From Micractinium sp. NFX-FRZ (Eukaryota > Chlorophyta > Trebouxiophyceae > Chlorellales > Chlorellaceae), in the NCBI GenBank assembly GCA_029339195.1, contig JAPTJF010000038.1, positions 1-64,000 on the forward strand: a stretch of DNA of 64,000 nucleotides, given 5' to 3'. The position numbers were made by a program, and so were the translations under genes. This document shows positions 38,626 to 49,699 of the stretch, piece after piece. How positions within the stretch are numbered: position 1 is the first letter of the stretch; each line of letters starts with the position of its first letter. The notes under the pieces were generated by a model, which worked only from the letters and a program-made list of their open reading frames with translations, had not been told where the DNA came from and ran no database searches.

Positions 38626-41600
38626 TCAGTTGGGAATGATGAGGGTCCAGAGCTCCGCAGTGAACAGAGCAATGAGCACCAGCTGCGGTGCCAGCCGGCG
38701 CCACGGCTGTGCCCCCAGCTTGCGTGTCAGCACGGCAGACAGGCCCGCGCCAAACAGCAGAGTGGAGCCCTGCGAGGTCACAGAGGGAAGAGGAAAAGGG
38801 GAGGCAGTAGGCGCTCGGCAGCTTGTGGGCGGTGGGTGGTGAGCATCCTGCCGGCAGGGAGCAGCGCCTGTGCACCACCCTGCTCCCCTGGGGGCACCCC
38901 ACCTCCTGCCCTCTTGCTGCGCCATCCCCCACACCCTCTCCCCTCCAGGCCGGCTGCACCCGCCTGGCGTGCTCCCCTGGGGCCACCCCACCTCCTGCCC
39001 TCCTGCCATGCCATCCCTCACACCCTCCCCCCGCAGTGCCGGCTGCGCCCGGGAGCTCGTGGCCGCACCACCACCTCCCCAGTACCCTCCCAGCCAGCAA
39101 AGGGACCCGAGCAGCTCTGTTGCACCACCTACTGTACCCGGCCTTTATGCATCGCGAGTGGGCGACGCACTTCATCACAACATCCCCCCACCCCACATCC
39201 CCCCACACCCCACCGCCCCACCTGTGGGAATTCTGTGACACATCCCCTCACACCCACCAGGCCCCACCTGCAGGAATTCTGTGACCACTGGGTCCACCAC
39301 AAATGTGGGCAGCCAGGGCATGTCCAGCCCAAAGGTGGCGGCAGCAACCTGCGCAGGGGAACAGGCAGCAGTGGGGGTGGAGAGACGGGCGGAGCAGGAG
39401 TGGGGGAGGGCAGCCAGGGCGGGGCAGCCAGGGCATGTCCATGGTCCAGCCCGCAGGTGGCGGCAACCTGCGGGGGAGGACGCAGCAGTGGGGGCAGAGC
39501 AGCCAGGGCGGGGCAGCCAACAGGGGCAGCAGAAGAGGGCGCCGGCGAGGGGTGGGTGGGGACGGGGTGGGACAATGGCTGGGCGGGGGCAGGAGTGGGT
39601 GGGGTGAGAGTACCCGGCGGTGGTAAGCAAGCAGGCAGGCAGGCAGGCATGTGGTGTGAGCGTGGGCAGGCGGGAGCAGGCAGGCAGCAGGTGCCAGGCC
39701 CGGGCGGTTGTGCCCCCCACTCACCGGCAGAATGAGGCCCGCCTCCTCAAAGGCATTGTCCAGGTAGAAGGCCAGCGTGCCAGCCCACACAAGAGGCAGG
39801 TAGCCTGCACGCCGTATTGGTCACAACAAGTCGGTGCGTCAGTGTCAGCTGTGCAGTGGGGCAGGTAGCCAGCAGGTGGAAACACGGGAATGCAACCGGA
39901 TGTGTTAAGATAGGGGGCGCTGCATTGTCCAGGCAGCACAACAAGGCCCCCACCACACCAGGGGATGTCGCGCACGGGGTGGAGAGCACTGAGCATGAGT
40001 GGCACTCCACTATCCCAGGCAGATCAGCGGCATGCAGCTTGAGGCACACAGGCAGGCGGGCGGGCAGGGCGGGCAGGCAGGCAGGCGGAGCTGGCAGGGC
40101 CCAGCAGTTCTGCCCCCCATTCCGAACTCTTGGTCCAAGCTTTGGTTGCTACTGTAAGTGCATGAGGGTCTCACCATAGGCCAGCTCCAGGAATGGCCTG
40201 AGCTGGCGGCCAGCCGCCTGCCGCTGCTGCTGCTCGTCCCGCCCCTCCGTGGTCGCCCCGCTCACGCCGCCAGCCTGGCGCCCATCCAGGTCCGCTGAGC
40301 TGGCAGCCTTGAGCAGCGCAATCGCCCGCGCCTGCGCCGCCTTGTCCTCCCCACCCCTGCCGCGCATCGCAGCGCCGCCGCCGCTGCCGCCTGCCGCGCT
40401 GCCGCTCAGCGCGGGCAGCAGGGTGGGCAGGGCGGGCAGGGAGGGCAGGGTGGCGGTGGCTGGGTCCAGCCAGTAGCGCCAGGCGACGTCTGCGCCCCAG
40501 GCAATGGCGCCGGGCAGCGCCAGGAAGGCGAGCGAGGTGAGGATGTGGGTGGCCTGGTTGTCTGCAGGGCACAAACAAAGCAAAGCAAAGGGGGAGGCGC
40601 GGGGCTGGGTGAGGGGGGGGAGCAGGCAGCGTGGGGGATGAGCGGCGCAGGGGGGGCAAGCAGGGAGGCGGCAGATGTGCTGCAAACACACGCGGCAGCG
40701 GCGGCAGGCCAGGAGGCACAAGTGTATGAAGAGCCCTGGGCGACCAAGGGCGACGGAGGGAGAGAGGGAGGCGGCTGGGCAAGGGGGCGGAAGCTGGCTC
40801 GCCAGTGCAGGCTGCCGCTCTTCACAGCCGGCCAGGCTCGCTCGCTGCTCTGCACAGCTGCCGCCGTGCAGCGTCAGTTACAGCGAGCAAGCAACGACGG
40901 CCCCGCCACGGCGGCGTGCAGCGCACCCAGGAAGAGCTCGGGGCGCAGGCCCAGCTGCAGCAGCACGTCGTCTGCGTCATGCAGGTACACTGCAGGGGTG
41001 TGTGGGTGGGTGTATGTGTATGAGTGGGTGTATGTGTATGAGTGTGTTGAGGGTGTGCGTGACGGTGTCGGCAGTGGGGTGGGGTGGGGTGGGTGGGGGG
41101 AGCGGGGGCACAAAGGGTCTGTGGTGGCAACCTCAACATCAGGGAAGCAGGAGTTGGAAGGCAAGGCGGCGGCATCAGCAGGCCGTCCACGCCACTGCAT
41201 GAGCGGAAGAGGGTGCCGGGGCTCGTGCAGAGCGTGCGCTGACGCCTGAGACAGCAGCACCCGGGCCGTTATCAACACGTCATCCAATTCAAGCAGGTGC
41301 GCTGAGGGCCCCAAGGTCTGGGGCGCCAGCTTCCCTCCCTCCGCTTCCCCTCCCCTGACCCTTACAACCTGCCCTGAGCATTCGTGCCAGCATTCCTCAC
41401 AACCTGCCCACCTGCCCCAGCAGCATGCACATCATGCGCCCACCTGTCCGCAGCTCCCTGGCGCACCCCTGCCCTCGACACCCGCCCTGATTACAAGAAA
41501 GCAGGAAAGCAGGAACATGCCCCCCCCCCACCTTCCCCCAGCAGCATGAACATGAGCCACAGCTCCGCGACCAGCGGCTTGTGGGTGGTCCACAGGTCAA

Positions 41601-44600
41601 TGCCCGGCAGGCGCAGCCGGAACTCGATGCTCCTGCAGGGTGGGAGAGGGGTGGAGGGAGGTGGGGGAGGGATGAGGAGGGGGGTGTGAATGCCGGGGGC
41701 TTGGCAGGCCGTCCTGGAGTAAGGCGGGTGGCGGCCGGTAAAGGGCGGCGGCTGTGGGCGCTACCACATGTGCACACGGCTTGCACAGGCGCCGACACTG
41801 TTGGCCCTGACGAATGTCGCCGTCCAGGCAGCTGGGGTTGGCAGCGCAGACTGGCACATCAAGGCGTAGGGCATGGGGAGGGGAGCGGGCACACCTGTGT
41901 GGGCACGCCTTGAGGCACTCCATGCACAGCACGCAGTTGCGGTTGTCCACCAGCTGCGGACAAAGGGCGGGGGCAGGGGGGCAGATAGAAACAATCAAAC
42001 ATGGGTTCAGGCTCATTTCACCCAACTTACCAACGATGCATTGTATCACAGTACGGTGCTTGGAAAACTGTTGTGCAAGTGGGTTTGTGCATGAGGGAGC
42101 GCTGCCTTACATGCCCCCTACTCGCAGGCCTGCCCCGGAACATGCTTGCCTGCGCGGGGTGCGAGTAGACGGGGCAGCCCATGCTCTCCTGCCCCTCCGG
42201 CGGCGTCGCGGGGCCCCCCTTGTAGCAGCTGTACGTGGTGCACGTGCCTGCGGCAGCATCGGGAGAACCATGCTGAGCCACGGGCGGCACCGGGTACTCG
42301 CACCGGCGGCAACAGTGCATACGCACCGGCCCCTGGGCCCACTAGCTTCACCCCTCGGCCCCCCGTCGCCACAAAGCAGCCCAGCCCCTAGTCTCAGACG
42401 GCCGTGCGCCAGGCCTGCACAGCTGCCACTCTCCTATGCCCTCCCTCCCGCCGGCTGCTGCCCCTCCGCTGCCGGCACTCACTGGAGCACACCCCCTGCC
42501 GTGCGCGCAGCTCGGTCATTGACAGCTTGGCAAACAGGCCATTCATGCCGCCTGCATGGTTGGGCGGCAGCGTTTTAGGTAACTGAATGAGCCTGTACCG
42601 GCCGCGGCAGCTTGCTGGAGACCAGTCCGCAGCGGCTGGGCAAGTCATCCACACAGCAAGATACACAGATTAGATGGACAGCTCCACCACGGACAGCTGG
42701 GCACGCAGACAGCTCTCGCTGCCTGCGAAGCAACACCTCTAGGCGAGTTGCGCCCCCCTGGCAGGCGGACAGCTGTGTGTGCCAAGCCCGGCTGGCCACC
42801 GCATGTCGCTGCACATTGAGCTGCTCAGCCTGCGATGTTGCTTCACCGCCGCTTCACGTCTCGCTGCCGCCCCACCCTGCTACCCTGCTCGTGACGCCCG
42901 CGCCCCCCGCCCTCACCAATGGGGCACAGGTAGCGGCACCACACCCGGCGCTCGAAGAACCAGGAGCCCACCATGGCGCCCGCCGTGATGAGCAGCAGCA
43001 GCCAGGAGGAGAGGGCGGCGGTGTTGGGCAGGTCCCACACCTCCTCCCACACCAGGATGGCTGCACACAAGGGGGGAGGGAGGGAGGGGCAGAGGGGCCA
43101 AGCCAGATGTGTTGTTTGTGCACAATAATTTGTGCACAGAAGCACTGCCACAGGGCGGCGATGTTGGGCAGGTCCCACACCAGGATGGCTGCACACAAGG
43201 GGGGAGGGAGGGAGGGAGAGACCCAGAGGGGCCAAGCAGCAGCGATGACTTGCAGTAGGAAGTACGGGAGCCAGGCAGCACCGTGTGCAGGGGAAAGTAG
43301 AGCGAACACGCACGGCGCCGGTGTGCAGCGGATAGCAGTGCGGTGGCGGTGGGGCCAGACAGATGCCGAACCTCCCCAATAGTTGTTTCTAGGCAAAGGG
43401 CACAACAGGTTCAATTTAAAAGGAAGCTGTGCTGGCCCACAAGTATCCAGGGGCAGTACCCTGCCATCCCATGGGCTACTCCGCCTGGTATGCCGGCCAC
43501 TCACCTGCAAACAGCCAGAACAGGAACCAGGGCCCCCAGCGGTCGAGCTGCTCGCGCGGCCACTTGAGCAGGTGCGCGCCGCGGCTGCAGCGGGCAGGGG
43601 TGCAGGGGACAGGTGGCGCCAGGTGAAGCGACTTGCCTTTTGAAAAGGAGGGGGTGAGGGGCCGCATGGCTGTGGGGCACCAGAGTCAGCTGCCCGCGGT
43701 TGAGCGCCTGGCAAGCTGCCAGGCATGCCCTGGGGGGCAGGCGGTGCCGCACAGCAAGCACAGCACCTCCCTCCCTCTGTGTCAGGCAGTTCAGCAGCAC
43801 GTGCCACGTAGTGGGGTAGGGGGTGGGGAGGCGGGGGCCACCCACCTCAGGCGCAAGCGCTGCACCAGCTCCCCGTAAATCATGAAGGGGCAGACTGAGG
43901 GGCGTGGGAGGGAGGGGTGAGGGGAATGGGGGGGCATTGACTTGGGGTGTGGCAGGGGCGATGGTAAGCATGAAAATGGCGGCGGGACAGGAGTGCAGCC
44001 AGCAACGTGTGGAGGGTGCAGGACCGCGCCTTGCGTGGGGGACGCATGCCTGCCCACATGCTGTGCGCACCCGCCGGCACCGGCGGCCCTTCCCAGCAGG
44101 CAAGCAGGCTGGCAGGCGGGCGCCTCACCCGCGCACCACACGCGCCCCAGGAATGGGTAGACCAGGAAGGAGGCGGGCCACCACCAGCACCAAAACAGGT
44201 TTAGCCCAAAGTTGTGGGACCTGCACACAGGAGGGGGGCGGGCTCGGCGCTCGAAGGGGGCCAGCTCGAAGGGACCCACGTCGTGGGGCACGCACCTTAC
44301 TGTGTTTCGAGCGCTGACCCGTGCGCCGGTGTGGGTGATAAGCTGCCATGCACACACACACACCCACCCGCCCACTCATGCATGACGGCATGCGCCGTGG
44401 GAGTGCACGCTGAGTGCAGCAAGGGCCCGCACCTGTCCTGCGGCGCCAAGAAGAGCAGGGCCACAAGGGCGGCAAAGACGTAGGCGGTGAAGCTGCAGGG
44501 GAGGGAGGGGAAGACATTCTCGGTTGGGATCATGGCTTTGGTTTCGAAATGGAGGGAGGGGAGAGGCGCGCTAGGGGACGTGGAGTTGCCCTTCCCCTTG

Positions 44601-47600
44601 CAATCCCTCCCCCGGCCCACCAACCCCACGTACCAAAACACCCCCATGTAGACACCCCCTCATGCGACATTACATTGTTGTGTTCCAAGGCCATCGTGCC
44701 CGCGCCCTTATGCTCGTCCCGCGCCCGCCCTGCCCCCTCATTGGCACCCTCCCGTCCTCCACCCCCTTCCCGCCCGCCACCACCATTCATTCCTGGGCGG
44801 CGCCCTTACTGCAAAGCAACCCCTCCCACCCTCCAACACCCCCTGCCCCCCGCCCGCCCTCACTTGAAGTTTATGTCGTCGGGCCACAGGGAGCTGCGCA
44901 GGAAGCGGCGGACGACGGGGATCTTGAGCAGGTTGTACCGCAGCTGGTCCTTGGCCTGCGGGTGTGCCAGCAGCAGGGGGGGCCAGCTTGTTTGGGCGAC
45001 GCGGCGCTGTGGTAACAACCGGGGGGAGGGGTTCAGCAGGGTTTGCTGCACACGGTCCTTGGCCGGCGGGCGGCACAACGGGCGTGCGATGCGACAGGAG
45101 TGCAACACGACCCTACAGAAGCTCGGAACAAGAGCTAGTTGCCAGCACAGTGTGGTCCCATAGGGCGGAGACTGATGCATGAGTGGCAAGGAGAGGGGCG
45201 GCCTTCAGGAATCCTTGTTGGGGCTCCCAGCCATCCCAGATCTGCTGGGGCAGAGCCCACCGCAATGACGTGCTCCAGTGCTCTGGCGCAACGCCGCTAC
45301 GTGCCCCTGCCGCATGTCACCGTGTACCCGCGCTCCCACGCCTTGTTGGCCCCTCCCCTCCCCCACACCCCGCACCCACCTGCTTGGCGTACCAAAACAC
45401 CTCCTCCGTCAGCGCGCTGCCCGCGGTGGGCGAGGCCTGCAGGGGGGAGACGGCGGGCAGGCAGGTGAGCAGGCGGGCAATGAGGCAAGCAGGCAGGCAG
45501 CAGGCAGCACAGTGGGGCAGCAGGCCAGCCCCAGGCCAACAAGTTGTGCAGAGAGACCCGGGTGGGCAAGTGCAGGGAGGAGCGCAGTCGAGCCTGCATC
45601 GCCGCATGCACTCCACAAAGGTGTTGCAAACCCCCAAACAGGTGCCCCCACGCAGACACCACCACCACACACACACACCGGCAGGCGCGGCACCCCACCT
45701 GTGCCGCCGCCCGCTCCACCATGTTCTTCAGTTCCGCAATGTTGAGGGGGTAGGAGTAGCTCTCAAGCTGGCGCACTGCGGGGCGGATTTGGGGAGGGAG
45801 GAAGGCAGGTAGGGGTGGGCGATAGGGTTAGTCTCGTGCAGAGCGGGTGTGCAGCTGGCGCCCGGCGGCTGGGTGGGGCAGGCTGGGGAGTGTGGTGCGG
45901 TGAAGAGGCAGGGGCGGCGGCGCTGAGGCGGATGGGCGTGGGTGTGCATCAGCCCTCCCACTGAGGCATTGCAAGAGTAAGGGTGCGTCATGGAAGATGG
46001 GCACGGTAGGCCTGCCCTCTGCTTTGAACCCAGCCCAACCAGGCTGTTCCATGCGGCCGGCCTGCCGGACCGGTCTCGCCTGCCCTGGTGCTAAACCCTC
46101 CCTCTCCCTCACTCTTCAACTCCCCCACCCCCTTCCTCTCCTCACCCGCCTCGTCCGACAGCTGCAGGTTGGCCACATCCCTCTGCTTGGCGACGGCACG
46201 CAGGAAGAAAGCCTGCATGGCGCGAACGTCGGCGGGGCGCACGCGCAGCGGCGGCACCTGCGCGGGGGGAGCAGCGGACGAGGCGTGTGCTGAGGCACAA
46301 CCTGAGTGATCATTACGCGTGGCCAGCCTGTCGTGCCTCCCTCCTGCTGCTGCCCCTCTTGCCGCTGCTGCCCCGCCTGCCCCTGCGCCTCCTGCTGCCA
46401 CCCCTGCTGCTGCCCCTCACCCCGTGCCCCCCTGCCACCCCTGTGCCTTGCCTTGATGACGTAGCAGAGCTTGGCCACCTCGGGCAGCACCACCTCTGAG
46501 ACCAGGATGATGCGGGGGAAGGCGGGCCTGGCGGGGGGAGGGAGAATGGGAGCAGGCGGGCAGTATGGGCGGCGAACTGGAATGGGCAGGGACGGAGCAG
46601 GCGGGCAGTATGGGCAGTGAGTGGACATGGGCAGGGAGGGAGCCGGCAGCCGCGTCTCAGATGCCAGGAAGGGGGGTTCATGCGAGTCTGGGGTGGTGAC
46701 GGAGGGGAGGAGGGGCGGACGGGGGTTAAGGAGGCAGGGAGGGGAGGTGGCCCGCCAGCTCACACAGCGTTCAGGCAGGCAGGCGGAGACACATTTTCTA
46801 CCAAGGACGCGCATGGGAGACAAGGTTGAGGAGGAGCCCCGCCTCTGCCCTTCTCCCCTCCCTCCCGGCTCACTCATTGTCCTCCATGCTGCCCCTGCTG
46901 AGCGTGTCCACGGTTTGCTGGATGAGCGGCAGCACCGCCTCTGGGGCCTTGTGGATGTTGTTCAGAAGCAGGGTGCCCTGCAGGGGGGTGCGAGAAGAGG
47001 CGGCACGTGAGAAGCAGAGGTCTGGGCACTGTGACAAACAGACCAAGGAAGAACCTGCGGATGTTCTGCGGGCCGCCCTGCAGGAGGCAGGGGGCGTGGG
47101 CAGTGAGCTTGAGTCACGGTAGACAAGACAGAAGAGGGTCAGGGCGCGGCAGTGCTGAAGAACCATGATAGACAAATCAAAGTCCGCCTTTGAGACAGCA
47201 CAGCTGCAACGGCACTCAGGCTTGAGCCCACCACCGCGTGGGCCTGGCAGACTGGTGCCAGCGCCGCAGCCTCCCGCCCCACCTCTGGCGGCAGATAGCT
47301 CAACAGGCCCCGCTTCTTGCCAGCACCAAACAGCTCGGACGCATCATCGTCCAGCCTGTAACAAGCGAATTGGGGGTGAAAGGGTGGGGTTGACTTTGGG
47401 GAGGCAGCAGGGGCACGGTAGGACGGGAGCAGAGCTGCCGCGCGAAGAGGCGAGGCACAGAGGCGCTCATTCGTGCACACGCTCCATCCCTCTCCTCCCT
47501 TCATCCTCCCCCTCCCTCTCCCCTGCCCCTGCAGCCGTCCCCCCTCCCCCTCCCGCCCCCTTCCTGCCCCTCCTCCTGCCCCGCTTCCCAAGCTCTCCCT

Positions 47601-48666
47601 CCGTCCCTCCCTCCCAACGCACCCGTCCCTCCTCCCCACCCGCCCTCCTACGAACCTGTCGCAGTCCAGGCGCACAAAGGGGGCATCGTGGTAGCGCGAC
47701 CCAAAGTGGATGAGGGCCGCCAGGTTGTCCTTCTCCAGCCCCGGCTCGCCAAACACGAGCACGGGGCGGCTGCGGGCAGGCAAGGACGGATCACAGGGCA
47801 AGGGAGGGAGGGGTCGGGAGGTGTCCTGCCCCAAGCCCAAGCTCACCAAAAATCGGCACAGGGAGGCTGCAGGTGGGCAGGCGGGCGGGCGGGAGCGGCA
47901 TAGCCACGGCACAGAGAGGAGGGTGGGTGGACGGGAAAGAGGAAGGCTGGCAGGTACGCAGGCCCCCCTGCCCTCACCGCTGCTTGTCCCGCGAAGCAAC
48001 CACGATCTGGCGGCGCAGCGTCTGCGCGTAGCGAGAGTTGCCAATCACGCCTCTCTTGGGGGCCGCCACGCGGTACGGCTGCAGCACTGCCGCCCGCTTT
48101 TGCTCATCCTGCAGGCAGGGCAGGTAGGCAGGCAGCCCGGTGGATGCCACCACAGTGGCAGCAGCAAGGGTGAGGGCTCCACCTGTTGCTGTGGTGGTGG
48201 GAGGAAACGCTTCCGAAAGTGAAGCTCTTCTGGGCAATACTCGCATAGCGGTGGCAGCAGAAGCGATGGGTGTGCCGCTGCATGCTGGCGGCGGTACTGC
48301 GGCAGCGTTTCCGAGAGCCCCCGCCCGCACAACACACACCCAAGCGGCACCTTACCACCATGCGCCCGCAGCCCAGCGCACCTCCAGGGCTCGCTCCGCC
48401 AGCAGCAGCTTCCTCTGCAGATCCTCCATGCGCTGCGTGATCTGGCCATCCATGACCTTCCTGGCAGGCCCCACAACGTCGTTGCCCCACCCGCCCAGCC
48501 CGTCGCCCCGCCTGTCGTCAGCTGCCCCTGCCGATGTTGCCGTGACCCGCACGGCGCCCGCATTGCGGCCTCGCCGCTGGCAGCGCGGCAGGAGCTTGCC
48601 CGAGGCCACGCCAGGCCTACCGGCGAGCAGTGCCGGAGTGGCACCGAGCGCCTGTGAGCGCAGCAT
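38626..48666 (-). CDS. Plastid-targeted fusion: degenerate sigma54-activator AAA+ module plus membrane polyferredoxin (NosR/CcoG-like)
   Basis: Twenty-five exons give 929 aa in phase: 48382-48666, 47978-48108, 47656-47769, 47283-47355, 46874-46977, 46452-46527, 46146-46257, 45699-45775, 45380-45436, 44864-45006, 44433-44492, 44129-44220, 43846-43894, 43505-43584, 42917-43060, 42483-42551, 42150-42247, 41895-41953, 41532-41632, 41191-41301, 40927-40989, 40175-40561, 39725-39804, 39268-39348 and 38626-38769. After a presequence (MLRSQALGATPALLAGRP) and a short coiled coil comes a sigma54-activator-like AAA+ core: VLVFGEPGLEKDNLA at 142-156, ELFG at 184-187, GTLLLNNIHKAPEAVLPLIQ at 202-221, VPPLRVRPADV at 262-272 and YPLNIAELKNMVERAA at 307-322. 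Next come membrane helices with WCAVCPF (439-445) and WCRYLCPIG (525-533), Cys554/558/563, and a 4Fe-4S site NCVLCMECLKACP (594-606). Five or more C-terminal helices follow. Exons 20-21 are the least certain. Confidence 0.88.
38880..39050. repeat. Tandem duplication, two ~86-nt units
   Basis: Two adjacent units beginning TGCTCCCCTGGGG(G/C)CACCCC and containing CCACCTCCTGCCCTC lie in the last intron of the AAA+/polyferredoxin gene. Confidence 0.85.
39215..39250 (-). pseudogene. Decayed copy of exon 24 3' end and donor (AAA+/polyferredoxin gene)
   Basis: On the minus strand TGTCACAGAATTCCCACAG|GTGGGGC copies GGTCACAGAATTCCTGCAG|GTGGGGC at the true exon 24 end (39268). The two are 46 nt apart and the GT donor is intact. 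Confidence 0.8.
39420..39500 (-). pseudogene. Decayed copy of exon 24 5' end and acceptor (AAA+/polyferredoxin gene)
   Basis: Minus-strand CGCAG|GTTGCCGCCACC followed by GGCTGGACC and ATGCCCTGGCTGCCC parallels the true exon 24 start at 39348 (CGCAG|GTTGCTGCCGCCACC, GGGCTGGAC, ATGCCCTGGCTGCCC). The offset is about 115-120 nt. Confidence 0.8.
41006..41045. repeat. GTGGGTGTATGTGTATGA repeat
   Basis: Two and a partial third ~18-nt units in an intron of the AAA+/polyferredoxin gene. Confidence 0.8.
43150..43235 (-). pseudogene. Decayed copy of exon 15 5' end and acceptor (AAA+/polyferredoxin gene)
   Basis: The segment repeats the intron end, the TGTGCAG acceptor and the start of exon 15 (true start 43060). 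Translated, the copy reads AILVWDLPNIAALWQ against AILVWEEVWDLPNTAALSSW, so it lacks an internal 15-nt stretch. Flanking GGGAGGGAGGGA and AGAGGGGCCAAGC sequences are duplicated as well. The offset is 140 nt. The copy could serve as an alternative exon. Confidence 0.85.
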
Positions 48667-49699
48667 TGCTGCTCACGACTCAGCAGCCTACTGTGCTTGA
48701 GGAAGACAAAGCGCCGACACCAAGGGTGCGCGCTTTCATGCAGTCTGCATAGCAGATGGCAAGGGCTACGCCGGAGTGGCGAGGGCCAGGGAGTCTCTTT
48801 GGCTCCGTCCGATCACTCTATTTTTGCCAGGTTCTTATCTAGGCAACGCAGCAGATTGAGAGGGCCGGCCCCCAGACATGCCGATGTCGACACCCCTCGC
48901 TCTGCTGCCTCTTGCCCCTACCACACCCACATACCGCGCATATAACATGGCAGCAGCGCTGGAGCGCCAAAGCGGGCGCCCAGCCTTGGGTGTGCGCCTG
49001 CAGACTGCCCGGCCGCTCAGTGCGGTGACGTACGCCGCGCGGCGGCGGCTCGACCATTCGCCCCCCAGCCTGCCATGCTATGTCAGTTCAGGCATTGAAG
49101 TTGGGGGAGTAGTTGTGGCGGTGCCCGCCCCTCCTTCCCAGGTTGTTGCACTTGTTCGCACCTCCTTTTGGTGCCCCCACCGCTACTTGCATTCTCTCGT
49201 GTCGCCGTACTGTCCTGGGCACGCAGCTGGTGTGCAACGTCCACTGTGCGTGTTCCAACCACTACCAGCATGCACATGACCCCGTTGCTTCATTGTTGTA
49301 GTGCTGGCACACCATGTGTCGGCGCGGGCCGGGGGCATCGCACTGAACAACAGCACCGTCATTACCATCGTTGCTTGAAAAGCCCTCAGTGCTGCGGGGG
49401 TCCGCTGGCGCGACAGTGGCACCATCTGCAACAGCAACTGTACAATAACAGATGCTCGACATGCAGGCCAGTCTTAGTTGAAGTCCGGCGAGGGACATAC
49501 ATAGGAGTGCAGGGGGTGACCCTCCCCTTGCGTGCCCTCAGTTTGCAGTGGCCTGGCCATGGCCCTGCGCACAGCTGGCGGGCTGCGGTGGCCCGTGCTC
49601 TCCACGCCATCAGCAATTCATTGGCACGCCATCGCCTCTGCTGCACGTCGGAGGTTACATTGAGCTCGAGGGCAGCCACCACTCTTGCGATTAACAGCC
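48667..49699. other. Divergent intergenic region
   Basis: The 1.0 kb separates the AAA+/polyferredoxin gene (minus) and the helical-repeat gene (plus). A plus-strand frame at 48947 starts MAAALERQSGRPALGVRLQT and looks presequence-like, but no downstream exon could be joined to it with good splice sites. I leave it unannotated. Confidence 0.45.

Noticed and set aside
38431..39735. Long plus-strand open frame of 434 codons
   Set aside because: It lies antisense to the last exons of the AAA+/polyferredoxin gene. It is open because of high GC and minisatellite sequence and shows no domain.
38626..48666. Bacterial contamination as source of the AAA+/polyferredoxin sequence
   Set aside because: Twenty-five phase-consistent exons with the same splice consensus as neighbours, and flanking eukaryotic genes, show that it is nuclear.
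48878..49279. Plus-strand frame with presequence-like start (MAAALERQSGRPALGVRLQT)
   Set aside because: No donor and downstream exon could be joined in phase. The repeat-protein gene has a better start at 49700.
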